From positions 124,001 through 188,000 of the forward strand of contig JACHLS010000006.1 in NCBI GenBank assembly GCA_014204635.1: a DNA stretch of 64,000 nt, read 5' to 3'. The notes under the pieces were generated by a model. It worked only from the letters and a program-made list of their open reading frames with translations. It was not told the DNA's origin and made no database searches. Shown here one piece after another: positions 17,182-25,820 of the stretch. The stretch is from Sporosarcina luteola (lineage in GTDB: Bacteria > Bacillota > Bacilli > Bacillales_A > Planococcaceae). Made by a program: the position numbers and the translations under genes. Every line of letters starts with the position of its first letter. Within the stretch, counting starts at the first letter, position 1.

Positions 17182-18657
17182 CTAAAAATCAGGAAGAAGA
17201 TCTCGGGTAATACTAATGTTCACTATGGAACCGATCCGATTTACATCTACTCTTAGCCCGATCCACGAAAATGTATAGCATTCTGCGAATGGCCCGGTTC
17301 CATCACAACCTGCTTCCGTTAACGTTTGATCGTAGGCAACGTGAATTCTGCCTACCTTCTCACCCGCAGGACGGGCTCGAAATGTATTTGTTCCCGGATC
17401 TTTTGTAATGATAGCAATCTCTTCGGCATCTTTTTCCAGGACTTTGTATTTCCCTTTGTATTCTGCTTTTTCCTCGTATACTGCTGACAGATTTTCTTTC
17501 AGTGTTTTGATGTCATAATAAAACGTTTGATCGTTTTGCTTCGCCTCAATCCCATATCGCACCTCTTCCCCACCCTCGTACTTGAGAGTCGCAATGTACT
17601 GGCCTGGCTGGTCGATGGTGAATGTCACCTTGACGTCATATTTAGTATCTTGTTTGAATGGCAAGTTATCAGCTAACGGTTCTCCGTTCATTGACGAGAG
17701 TGCGATAGTTTGCACTTTCTTATCCAAGAAATAGAGGGTGACTGGCGTAGGCAGCATATCTCCAGACTCTTCGAGTGTCAACTGCAGCTTGCCGTCCACC
17801 TTCTGGATGTGAACTACATATTTTTTGGACATCGCTGCTGCATCGGATCCTTGTGCACGGGAGTACCCTATAAAATTGAGCCGTGCTGTCCCTTCCTTCA
17901 AAGGAACCAACTGAATTTTATCTTCTGTGAAACCTTCTTTTCCACTCACTTCAATGGCACGGAACGAACCCGTATCATCCTCGGCACGAATAGACCTGAT
18001 TCCATCCCATCCGAAGTCGCTCGCTTTTAATGTCATCATAGGCGGCTTCGCTTCTTCTGTTGCTTTTAACATCTTCGCTGCTTGCCCTCTCGTAATGGCA
18101 GCATTGGGGCTAAATGTATCAGGAGCCGTACCTGTCGTAATGCCAAGCTTATAGATGGCGAGAATATCTTCAGATGCGCCTATATAATCAATATCTTTAA
18201 ATGGATTTGTAATATTGGTGTCCCGCGGCAGATCAAACGCTTTGACAAGGATGGAAGCCATTTGCCCCCGTTTAATCGGGTCGTTCGGGCCAAATCGGCC
18301 GTTTCCATAGCCACTGATCACACCTTTATTCGCTAACGCCGCAATTGCTTTGTAGTAGCCGTTCGTTGTCGGGACATCCTTGAAACCCGGATTTTTAACG
18401 TTTGACATATCCAAGTTGGTCATTTTAGCAATGATGGCAGCTGCCTGCCCTCGCGTAATGGAATTCCCCGGTCTAAAGGTCCCATCCGGGTACCCACCGA
18501 TAAGATTGCGTTCTGCCAGATCGTAGACCGCTTCAGCAAAATGCTTTGATGCCGGGACGTCTATAAATTGCTTTGGGCTGGCGGCGAAGGTTTCAGCCAC
18601 AGGCATGCTGCAGGCAATCACTAGTGCACTCACAATAGTCAGTAGTCTTCTCTTCAA
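17182..18657 (-). CDS. SLH-domain cell-surface protein 1
   Basis: Secreted protein of about 491 residues: signal peptide (LLTIVSALVIACSMPVAETFA), three SLH domains (about residues 30-210, each with the A-x-x-D-x-Y/F-A-E...GxxxPxxxxTRGQ-like core FRPGNSITRGQAAAI), then a C-terminal region of about 280 residues without a known domain. SLH domains bind pyruvylated secondary cell-wall polymer. A paralogue of the same layout lies at 38982-40478; alignment of the two 5' ends supports TTG 18657 as start (ATG at 18669/18666 lies on the AGAAGGGA site). Upstream at 18693-18707 a GGAGG site precedes a four-codon mini-frame (MMAI), possibly a leader. Function of the C-terminal part unknown. Confidence 0.85.
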   Translation of the reverse strand: MKRRLLTIVSALVIACSMPVAETFAASPKQFIDVPASKHFAEAVYDLAERNLIGGYPDGTFRPGNSITRGQAAAIIAKMTNLDMSNVKNPGFKDVPTTNGYYKAIAALANKGVISGYGNGRFGPNDPIKRGQMASILVKAFDLPRDTNITNPFKDIDYIGASEDILAIYKLGITTGTAPDTFSPNAAITRGQAAKMLKATEEAKPPMMTLKASDFGWDGIRSIRAEDDTGSFRAIEVSGKEGFTEDKIQLVPLKEGTARLNFIGYSRAQGSDAAAMSKKYVVHIQKVDGKLQLTLEESGDMLPTPVTLYFLDKKVQTIALSSMNGEPLADNLPFKQDTKYDVKVTFTIDQPGQYIATLKYEGGEEVRYGIEAKQNDQTFYYDIKTLKENLSAVYEEKAEYKGKYKVLEKDAEEIAIITKDPGTNTFRARPAGEKVGRIHVAYDQTLTEAGCDGTGPFAECYTFSWIGLRVDVNRIGSIVNISITRDLLPDF

Positions 18658-18669
18658 TTCTTCCATCAT

Positions 18670-19040
18670 TCCCTTCTACCTTATTGTATGGACTAGATAG
18701 CCATCATGATGCCTCCTAACTCTGCATATTTAGTTGCAGACTACGAGATGCAACAGCGGATAAAAATACCGCAAGCCAAATGCTTCGCGGCACACATAAT
18801 AACCCGGGCATCATAATTGGGTGATTCTCTCGGCAATTGCCGTCCATTGTTAATAAGAAAGGACGTGCAGGTGTCTTCCCATTCCTTTGGTTTGGTTCAA
18901 GTTGAAAACCAGGTTGGCATGACCATATCATGAGCGGTTGGTTGACGGCTTGTTCTACTGGACAGCTGCCAACCTGGTTTACAAAAGAGAAATGACGATC
19001 GGAATTCGGTACTCCCATCACCTCCTTTCCGGACCTTCTC
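18670..19040. other. Upstream region of SLH gene 1
   Basis: About 370 bases without a gene. It holds a GGAGG-preceded mini-frame of four codons (18693-18707, minus strand) and a long inverted repeat (18907-18979). The open minus-strand frame across it has no family features. Confidence 0.5.
18907..18979 (-). terminator. Long-loop inverted repeat after the sigma/anti-sigma genes
   Basis: Perfect 13-base arms AACCAGGTTGGCA (18907-18919) and TGCCAACCTGGTT (18967-18979) with a 47-base loop; on the minus strand the second arm runs into TTTTC. It lies 60 bases after the stop of the gene at 19041. It may be a terminator or a larger member of the CCAGG hairpin family. Confidence 0.55.
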
Positions 19041-20114
19041 TTACTCTTCGATCATCCAAAGACCCGAGTCCGTATTCTGTTTCAAAGAAAACACGCGATC
19101 CGCCACACCCTCTCTTCCGTACTGATAGCGGATTTCCACGTCAAGATCCGAAATTGGCGTTACAGTCCGATAGGATGCTTCCACAAATAACCCGCCTAAC
19201 CGGGATGCGCCTGCAAACGCAGGTGGCTGTTGCATTTTTCTTTCACCTAGCAGTTCATCATACAGGTACAAATCAAAAGATTGCTCAGGTGTATAGACGT
19301 TATGCAGTTGTCCGGAAATATAGTCCATATATATCGAGTCTGTTCGCTCCTCTGTTGCGATGCCGGCCACTTGTCCATAAATTTTATGCACTGGCGTAAT
19401 GGTCGCTCCTTGCACCGTGTTTGTTGCCGGAAAATAATTTAGCAATAGATATTCCCGCGCATTCAATAGCTGGTCGTAGCCTCCTGCAATCCGCACGTTC
19501 TGCTCTTTGTAACGCTCCATCAGCTCGGAGCGCAATGGTTTCCCGTTAATTTTGATAGCCCCATCTTTCAGTACGACGCGGTCTCCGGGTACAGCGATCA
19601 CTTCATAATAGACATCATCATATGTCGGCAAATGACTGGTCGTATCGGTCATCGTCCGCACCATGTCGCCCGTTTGGTAGGCTACACTTTCATAAATATC
19701 AGCTTTGCGTTCAATGACTGTATGGAAAGTTCCCGAACTTCCATTAAGGGAATAGGACTCTGGGTCAACATAATAGAGGCCATCCACCTGATCAAAATGG
19801 GGCAGTTGCCCAAATTCTTCATAATCAATAGCCGATAGCTGCTGCTTTTTTTGCAAGGCCGAAATTTGGGCCAAATCATCGAGCGGATCATATGGCGTAC
19901 CCGGTCCCTGTTCCGAAGAAAATTGATTCATCGGATTAATTGAGAAGAAAAGAAGAAGGGCAACGACCGGAAGCGCCGCGGAGACAATTGCCACTTTCCA
20001 CGAGAACTTTTTAACGGACGGCTGCAGCTTTTCATGCACGCCTTGTTTGATCCGTCGCTCTTGTTCGGAGGTATCACCCATCATTCGATCCAGCTTTCGT
20101 TTCATATCATTCAT
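19041..20114 (-). CDS. Membrane protein with signal-peptidase-like ectodomain, probable anti-sigma factor
   Basis: A 357-residue protein: cytoplasmic N-terminus of about 38 residues with basic helices, one membrane segment (about 39-59), and a large external domain. Residues about 147-195 match the signal peptidase I fold (YQTGDMV as box C, YEVIAVPGDRVVLKDGAIKING as box D and after), with a later GQVAGI. The catalytic Lys of box D (K-R-V-I) is replaced (Y-Y-E-V-I) and no box B Ser-Met-x-P motif is seen, so it is unlikely to be an active peptidase. It overlaps the ECF sigma gene by 8 bases; position and topology suggest it holds the sigma factor at the membrane and senses an envelope signal (inference). 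ATG 20114. Confidence 0.78.
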   Translation of the reverse strand: MNDMKRKLDRMMGDTSEQERRIKQGVHEKLQPSVKKFSWKVAIVSAALPVVALLLFFSINPMNQFSSEQGPGTPYDPLDDLAQISALQKKQQLSAIDYEEFGQLPHFDQVDGLYYVDPESYSLNGSSGTFHTVIERKADIYESVAYQTGDMVRTMTDTTSHLPTYDDVYYEVIAVPGDRVVLKDGAIKINGKPLRSELMERYKEQNVRIAGGYDQLLNAREYLLLNYFPATNTVQGATITPVHKIYGQVAGIATEERTDSIYMDYISGQLHNVYTPEQSFDLYLYDELLGERKMQQPPAFAGASRLGGLFVEASYRTVTPISDLDVEIRYQYGREGVADRVFSLKQNTDSGLWMIEE

Positions 20115-20613
20115 CGCTCATCCTCTCCTCCACTTCTTCCTCAAAAAACTCCTTAAGCTGCTGCTTCGCCCTCCGCAGTCTGGTTTTTACAGTGTTTTCA
20201 TTCAACTCCAAATAACTCGCGATTTCCGCAATGGATTGTTCATCATAATAATATAGAATCAGCGGCTCCCGATACTTGAGCGGCAACTGGAACAGGTGCT
20301 TTCTTAGAGACATCAGCTGTTCCTGCTCAAGCAAGACGTCTTCCGCCCCTTTGGTCGAGAAATAAGCAACACCAAACAGGACATCTTTTTTATGCTTCCA
20401 CGAACGCAAATAATCCTTTGACCGATTGGCGGTCATCCTCGTCAAATACGTCCGGAGTGACGCCTCCTGGCGAAACTGCGCGCTCTTCTGAAAATAGGTC
20501 ACAAACACCTCTTGCACAATGTCTTCGGCAGTTGACCAATTCTTCACATATAAATAAGCGATCCGCACTAAGTAGCGGGTATGCTCATTCATGATTTGCT
20601 CCATTTCATGCAT
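20107..20613 (-). CDS. RNA polymerase ECF sigma factor
   Basis: Sigma-70 family, extracytoplasmic-function type, 168 residues. Region 2 is RIAYLYVKNWSTAEDIVQEVFVTYF with the TYLTRMTANRSKDYLRSWK part of 2.3-2.4; region 4 is LPLKYREPLILYYYDEQSIAEIASYLELNENTVKTRLRRAKQQL. Start is uncertain: ATG 20613, 20604 or 20592; the last has GGAG six bases upstream. The stop overlaps the membrane-protein gene by 8 bases. An ECF-like promoter (20675-20699) lies about 60 bases upstream, suggesting autoregulation. Target genes are unknown; the SLH gene downstream is a candidate by position only. Confidence 0.93.
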   Translation of the reverse strand: MHEMEQIMNEHTRYLVRIAYLYVKNWSTAEDIVQEVFVTYFQKSAQFRQEASLRTYLTRMTANRSKDYLRSWKHKKDVLFGVAYFSTKGAEDVLLEQEQLMSLRKHLFQLPLKYREPLILYYYDEQSIAEIASYLELNENTVKTRLRRAKQQLKEFFEEEVEERMSDE

Positions 20614-20674
20614 GTCCGATACTCACTCTTTTCTATAGCCATGGCAGGTCCTTATTTTTCTGTCACGCCATATC

Positions 20675-20699
20675 GACGTATTACAACATCACAATTTCA
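20675..20699 (-). promoter_or_regulatory. Candidate ECF-type promoter of the sigma operon
   Basis: On the minus strand TGAAAT (20694-20699) and CGTC (20675-20678) are 15 bases apart, close to the TGAAAC-N16-CGTC pattern of Bacillus ECF sigma promoters. It is correctly placed upstream of the sigma gene. Confidence 0.45.
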
Positions 20700-21275
20700 A
20701 CCTACAGACGGAGTTTTTGAGAAAAAGTTTCAAATCTTTTTTAGAAGTTTTGAGAGGAGAGGGGTATTGGAGGGAAAGGATTGTTTTCTGTGTTTGTTTC
20801 CGACTCAAGCAAATGGAGGTCAGTCCTTTTGTGTCTAAATCCTAGCATATATAGCCCAGATAGCCTTCTGTTCTGCTAGTTCGTCATCGTATCAGCTAAA
20901 GCTGGCCGATTGGCTGTAAACCACTTTGATCTTTCAGAGGATTTGCTATCAACCTATTAACAGGTGCTAAACATGTGACGCAGTTTATTTATTTCTCAGA
21001 TTCCTATCCTTTCCATCCCCTTATCCTTTTACCTTTCCTGCCAGGAAAGCAAACTATATACTGGATTTTCCCGAACAAGACTTATACATCCTCGATAATC
21101 ACTGGAGATGACCTCATAACTAGTTGATTGTTGAAAAATCATTGAGTAGCGAACAATACGTTAGTTTCTTGTAATCAAATCAAAGATTGCATAACTCGCG
21201 ACCGTCTCCTGGAAATTTACATAATTTTCGTTCTTTGTAGTACAATCGGGATAACGATGAAGAGAGGGAGGGTAC
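20700..21275. other. Gene-free stretch upstream of the NERD relic
   Basis: About 575 bases with no gene I can support. A plus-strand stretch at 21052-21111 reads YILDFPEQDLYILDNHWR and stops; it looks protein-like and may be a short relic, but is too small to classify. The rest shows only scattered stops. Confidence 0.4.
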
Positions 21276-21454
21276 TTAGCATTTTCGATTCCTGAAACGA
21301 TCCGGACGGAACGGCTGTTGTTCCGCACATTAATTTTTTTGCCAGACGATTCTATTGTGTATTACGAACGAGAAATCCGTGGCAACGGCCTGATTTCGTC
21401 ATTATCTGCCCATATCTTGGCCTTGTTGCCGACTGGAACATCTTGATTTTGTAA
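21276..21454 (+). pseudogene. Frameshifted N-terminal fragment of a NERD-domain protein
   Basis: Two overlapping frames together read like the start of a Bacillus NERD (nuclease-related) protein. Frame 1 gives IPETIRTERLLFRTL...PDDSIVYYEREIRG and frame 2 continues RNPWQRPDFVIICPYLGLV, the RPDFVI-x-x-P-x-LGL core of NERD. A frameshift lies near 21370-21385 and the rest of the gene is missing; after LGLV the sequence jumps to ADWN and a stop. A ribosome-site-like GAGAGGGAGGG precedes it. NERD proteins are DNA-associated nucleases or helicase fusions; this copy is dead. Confidence 0.55.
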
Positions 21455-21482
21455 ATATGTTAATTACCATCAGGAGGGAGAA

Positions 21483-21953
21483 ATGAAGGGACTTAAGAAT
21501 AGACTTGTATATTTATTTACGGGAGAATTTTTTGCAATGGTAACATTTGTTTTAGTCTACATTTATTTTTATCACTTTTCCTCCAACCACAGTTATTCAT
21601 TACTATATATGATATTCGTTTTAAATTTCATTTTATTACAAGGTAGTTTTTACTGGTTCATAAAGTGGAAAGGATTGAAGAATAAAAGAATAGTTGTTTC
21701 AAATATCTACAAGTTCTTTTCTGTGTTAAAAAAGTTAAATCTTATTCTAGTATGTATAGCAGCTCTTATACTCATTAAAGAGATTCTTGTATTGGAACTA
21801 ACATATTTATATCTTTTCTTGGTGAGTGTATTTGTTTACGCTTTTGCAGTTTTCGAATATATTAATTACTTTCACACACAATTAACGAATTATAAGAACG
21901 GAAGAGGTCAGAAATCTTCAATTGCCAAGGGTATTGAAAGAATCAAAAGTTAG
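21483..21953 (+). CDS. Small four-helix membrane protein of unknown function
   Basis: A 156-residue protein with four hydrophobic segments (about residues 9-30, 36-58, 80-100 and 106-128) and a basic C-terminal tail (YKNGRGQKSSIAKGIERIKS). ATG start with AGGAGGGAGAA upstream, so it is probably translated. Very AT-rich compared with genes at 28-32 kb, and it sits between pseudogenes, so it may be acquired DNA. I recognise no family. Confidence 0.65.
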   Translation: MKGLKNRLVYLFTGEFFAMVTFVLVYIYFYHFSSNHSYSLLYMIFVLNFILLQGSFYWFIKWKGLKNKRIVVSNIYKFFSVLKKLNLILVCIAALILIKEILVLELTYLYLFLVSVFVYAFAVFEYINYFHTQLTNYKNGRGQKSSIAKGIERIKS

Positions 21954-22015
21954 TACCGAAATATAAAATAAATATTTTGTTCCACAAACGGGCGCAATTG
22001 TGGAAGATTGAGAAG

Positions 22016-22031
22016 GACAGCATTTGCTGTC
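22016..22031. repeat. Short hairpin, copy 1 of a duplicated element
   Basis: GACAGCATTTGCTGTC, arms GACAGC/GCTGTC with a 4-base loop. An identical 16-mer occurs at 27265-27280, where it is followed by seven T and acts as a terminator. Here no T run follows. Confidence 0.6.
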
Positions 22032-22160
22032 TCAGACTGGAGACAAACTACATTTCTATAGTTTCTTTATTCAGTTATTGTATATAAATACCAGACACCA
22101 GATAATTTAGGATATCTGGTGTCCTATTGACTTGTTCTTATATTGGAATTTAATTGCTTA

Positions 22161-22970
22161 TCATTTTGCTAATACTATTGGCTTGTTCTTCTTGTCGTAT
22201 ATCACAACGGTTACAATTGATACAAGAACTATCACAGCATTTGCGGCAATTGTTCCCGCCCAAGTCATAGTCATGGTGCCGAAGATGGGGGATGCTGCAT
22301 TGAACATGGTGTGGAATAATACGCACATAAACACACGGCCTTTGCCTGATATTTTGTAGATTGCCCCGTTGAAAAACCGAAATGCAATAAGTTGAACTGC
22401 AAACATCCAAAAGTTAATGAGTCCCTCTCCATGATTCGTCCCAGGAATGAAGAAGAGAGGGATATGCCATAAAATCCAAATGAATCCTACAAAAACAGAA
22501 GACAAAACAAAACCGTATTTTTTGTCAAGCTCAGGCTGCAATATGTACATCCAGCCAGCTTCCTCCAAGCCACCGATTATAAGATTACCAAGCAGGGAAA
22601 GGAAGAACGTATAAAATGGAAGCACCATTTCCGTGCGGCCTGAAATTGCAATATGTATCAAAAAATACAGTGCAAGTCCTGAAACAACAAACAAATAGAG
22701 AGATATGCTATTTTTGGCATAAAAAACAGTTCTCAACCATTCTTTGAAACCTGCTATTTTGTTATTTTTCTTCAGAACGATATAGGAAGCAATAGCGGGC
22801 GACAAAATATAGATTGCAAAAGGGATGTTCATCCCGAATTGCTGTAACGAGTGAACCCAATTGTGAACCGAATATCCGAATTGCCCAAGAGCAATCAAAG
22901 CACCTGACACAAGATAGGCTATGCAAAATGTCAGCATCGTAAATTGTTCTGTGATTTTTTTGTCTGTCAC
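22161..22970 (-). CDS. CPBP-family intramembrane metalloprotease (CAAX/bacteriocin-processing type)
   Basis: Membrane protein of 269 residues with about eight hydrophobic segments and the CPBP (Abi) motifs: EEAGWM for motif 1, the FIWILWHIPLF motif with its His, and VLFHTMFNA as the last motif. Motif 1 is usually EExxxR; here the position of the Arg is Met, so activity may differ. Family members process CAAX proteins in eukaryotes and act in bacteriocin self-immunity or unknown roles in bacteria. A perfect 22-base palindrome lies just upstream of the start (22987-23008) and is probably an operator. Single gene; ATG 22970. Confidence 0.85.
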   Translation of the reverse strand: MTDKKITEQFTMLTFCIAYLVSGALIALGQFGYSVHNWVHSLQQFGMNIPFAIYILSPAIASYIVLKKNNKIAGFKEWLRTVFYAKNSISLYLFVVSGLALYFLIHIAISGRTEMVLPFYTFFLSLLGNLIIGGLEEAGWMYILQPELDKKYGFVLSSVFVGFIWILWHIPLFFIPGTNHGEGLINFWMFAVQLIAFRFFNGAIYKISGKGRVFMCVLFHTMFNAASPIFGTMTMTWAGTIAANAVIVLVSIVTVVIYDKKNKPIVLAK

Positions 22971-22986
22971 GTTTTCTTCACCTCAC

Positions 22987-23008
22987 AATTTAAAGTATAC
23001 TTTAAATT
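22987..23008. promoter_or_regulatory. 22-base perfect palindrome upstream of the CPBP protease gene
   Basis: The palindrome is centred on GTATAC with half-site AATTTAAAGTA. It lies 17 bases before the CPBP start codon and would block a promoter or ribosome site, which fits a repressor operator. No regulator gene is adjacent. Confidence 0.5.
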
Positions 23009-23153
23009 TTAACGGATGGACTCTTTGACTTTTATCACCTAATGTTTGCTTTCTTCCAATTCAATGTTGCGCGCCGCACAAAAATATAAATAGCCTAGCC
23101 TACAGTTACAACTACTAAACTAAATTCATCCTAACCCGACTAAACAACTACTC

Positions 23154-23201
23154 AAAAAAAAGCCGGAAACCCTTGTATATCAATGGTTTCCGGCTTTTTT
23201 G
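23154..23201 (+). terminator. Orphan strong terminator
   Basis: Perfect 11-base arms AGCCGGAAACC (23161-23171) and GGTTTCCGGCT (23185-23195), flanked by A and T runs, so it works in both directions. No plus-strand gene precedes it; the gene it served has apparently been lost at a deletion junction with the truncated ATPase gene that starts right after. Confidence 0.85.
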
Positions 23202-23205
23202 GGGA

Positions 23206-24573
23206 GTGACAGATGGAGTGGAAAGTGCGATTCCCAATAACTCCAGCGAGTTGTTAGAACTATTGAAAAAGTCTTCAGATATTATTTTGAGCGGTCATGA
23301 GCATACCACAATAGATACTGATACATTTGATAGGGTGAATAGAAACTACGTAAGTATATATGAAGGTGGATTATTCCAAGGAATTGAATCACCTGAGATA
23401 AGTGAATTTAATGTTATCCAGATAAATATAGAAGACAAGGAAAAAAAGGATTTGAAGTATTCTTGGAAAGAAAATATTTTTAAAAAGGATTTCGACTCCG
23501 ATTGGATTACTTTATACACAAATGAAATTAATATGAATCTTTATTTTAAGAAGGATTTCTCTGAAGGTATAAAGGAATATTCTATACCTGTTACTCACCC
23601 TAGAGTAGAGTTTAATATTAATTCCTTATTTATATATCCAGACGTAAAAGAAATACTACTTCAAGATAAAAACTCAGAGCTATTGAAACTTGAAAATTCT
23701 TTCGATGTTCTAGAAAGTTTAAAATCACAACATCATTTGCATTTTTTCGGAGATAAGGAATCGGGTAAAACCTCCTTAGCTAAAAAGTTTCATATCGAAT
23801 TGATTAATTGCGGGAAGTATCCTTTATTAGCTTCTGGTTCTCAAATTAAACAGAGAACTCATACTGATGTTGAAAAATTTATTAGAAGAACAGCAGATCA
23901 ACAATATGAAAATTCAACTGAAGAATCTATCCAGTTACAAAGAGAAAAAAGAGTATTAATTGTTGACGATTGGGAACTGAGTGAGATTAACGAAGATACG
24001 CAGATTAAAACTATTAAGGAATTCTCGAGGTGGTTTGATAATGTTATTCTTCTTTCCACTTCAAAATTTGATAATTTTAAGAGCATTAAGCTGGCCTCAA
24101 TTAACAACCAAGAAAGTACCTTTAATTATCGACAATTTGAAATTGAAAAATTAGGTCACTTTAAAAGAAATGAATTGATAAGTAAATGGATTAGTTTAGG
24201 CCAAGAGCTAAATTTGGACCCTGAAGAGCATATAAGGAAACCAGATGAATACGAGAGGACATTAAATACGATAATCGGAAAAGACTTTGTCTCGAGTTAC
24301 CCATTGATGATCCTTGTGCTATTAGCTACTTTAGAAACAAATGAACCACATAAATTAGCTAATGGTAGCAATGGTTATTATTATGAGATATTGATTAAAC
24401 AGACTCTAAGTAAAATGCAAATTAAATATGATGATACAAATAAACTATACAATTATTTGACAGAACTTGCTTACGAAGTATATCAATTCTCCAATAATCA
24501 GCTTATTACATTAAAACAATGGATGACTTACCATAAAAATCGACAACCGATCGAAGCCGTTTTCACGGAATGA
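23206..24573 (+). pseudogene. Truncated metallophosphoesterase-STAND/NACHT ATPase
   Basis: A 456-codon open frame that is clearly an internal piece of a larger protein. The beginning retains only the end of a calcineurin-like phosphoesterase domain (SDIILSGHEHTTIDTDTF with the GHEH metal motif). A linker follows, then a P-loop NTPase at about residues 185-350 (FFGDKESGKTSLAKKF as Walker A, KRVLIVDDW as Walker B) of STAND/NACHT type, then helical sequence that ends abruptly. The catalytic N-terminal half of the phosphoesterase and the C-terminal sensor repeats are missing. Upstream it abuts an orphan terminator, downstream a scrambled GC-richer region. Phosphoesterase-STAND fusions are typical of anti-phage systems, so this is probably a dead defence gene. 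About 32% G+C. Confidence 0.7.
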
Positions 24574-25218
24574 GGCGGGCCGTAGCGGAAATCAAATTCA
24601 TTCATCGTAAAAGAAAAGACTGTAAGCAAACTCAGGACTTCTTGGAGTTTGTATACAGTCTGACCCTCTGCAATTGCATTGGTTTTAATCATTGGTACAA
24701 CTGCTCGATATAACCCCATCTGAGCAGCACACTTCGGCCAACCAATCTTAGCGACTAGCTCTGCGAGCGCTTGGCCGCGACCTCCGCCATTGGCTCTTCT
24801 GCAATGCTCAGGACGCTTCTCGATCCGATTAATCAAAGAGCTTCATAAGTTGTCTCGTGGACAATCGGAACGAGCCGATCACCGGCGAGGAGTGCCGAAA
24901 GTTCTTTATCGACGAAGCTCTCTGCTAGGAGGAGCTTTAGCAACGGAAGTGTCACCAGCAATCCCAACTCGCGAATTCGCCAAACGTCGATGGAGAGACA
25001 TCACTCGTCCCAAAGGTCAGGCTGATTGGCCAAGTCTCCAACGCTGTTGCGGATTAGTGTGAGTGGCCGAACTTCTTCAACTGTATACAACCTGCTCCTG
25101 ACCAGAGTGGTCTTGGACTGCGTAATGAACCTCCGTAGCAGCAGCTACTCTTAATAATGCTATTCCCCCTTAAAATTCATTCGCTTTACAACTTACATCT
25201 CTTAATCCTTCAATTTTG
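24574..25218. other. Scrambled GC-richer region, probably mobile-element debris
   Basis: About 645 bases, clearly richer in G+C than both flanks and without an intact gene. On the minus strand 24617-24661 is a strong terminator (arms AGACTGTA..CAAACTC / GAGTTTG..TACAGTCT, then TTTTCTTTTA). The open frames here (minus-strand 24528-24836, plus-strand 24790-25062) have no recognisable domain. I suspect remains of an insertion sequence that truncated the STAND gene, but cannot name the family. Confidence 0.45.
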
Positions 25219-25800
25219 CTACAGACGTTGAGTTAACCCATTAATATACCAATTAGCTTTTGTAATCTTTACTTTTCCATCATGGCCACGTCTCGCTTCT
25301 ATTGCATAATAGGGTCTCTCTAATTGTTTATATTCCTCGGGTGAAAATTCTACTTCAGCTTCTTGATCAGAAAAAGCATAATCCACATTAAAATTCTTGA
25401 AAATTAAATTCAAATATTGAATTATGAGATCTTCTGCAGTTTCTAATTCCTTAATTTTATAACTACTGATAATCGAGCTTTCTTCCATTTCTAATAAAAA
25501 CCCAAAATACTTATTTGTTACTTCCAATTTAATTACAGCATCAATAGTTAGTTTTCCAAAAGGAAAGTTAGAAATTGAAATTTCTAAAAAGCGTAGTTCT
25601 TTCAAAATTGAAAGAAGTTTTTTATTAGAGTATGTTCTATAATCTTCTATTTCACTCCAATGAAATCCGGAATTATCACTTGAAAACTTCACACAATTAA
25701 TCTTAACCCCGAGAAGTTTTAAATTATTTATTAAAATGTTATATTCGTTGCTTATATTTATATTAGTACTTACCCAACCTAATGATATTTTTGCGCCCAT
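25219..25800 (-). CDS. Probable immunity protein for the adjacent colicin-D-like toxin
   Basis: A soluble 193-residue protein, acidic in its second half (DQEAEVEFSPEEYKQLE), with no signal peptide and no membrane segment, so cytoplasmic. It starts 20 bases after the toxin stop on the same strand and has the same low G+C. Its opening (MGAKISLGWVSTN) and general size resemble polymorphic-toxin immunity proteins, but it is much longer than the roughly 87-residue ImmD of colicin D, and I do not recognise a named family with certainty. Assignment rests mainly on position directly downstream of the toxin. The ribosome site is weak (ATGGTGTG), so translation may be coupled to the toxin. Confidence 0.55.
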   Translation of the reverse strand: MGAKISLGWVSTNINISNEYNILINNLKLLGVKINCVKFSSDNSGFHWSEIEDYRTYSNKKLLSILKELRFLEISISNFPFGKLTIDAVIKLEVTNKYFGFLLEMEESSIISSYKIKELETAEDLIIQYLNLIFKNFNVDYAFSDQEAEVEFSPEEYKQLERPYYAIEARRGHDGKVKITKANWYINGLTQRL

Positions 25801-25820
25801 TTTAACACACCATTTATTGT

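Noticed and set aside
20581..20838. An 85-codon frame opposite the start of the sigma gene
   Set aside because: It overlaps the sigma 5' end and its promoter; composition and lack of a start signal argue against it.
24528..25062. Open frames of 90-102 codons on both strands after the STAND relic
   Set aside because: They cross a strong terminator and a sharp change of base composition, and neither gives a recognisable protein.
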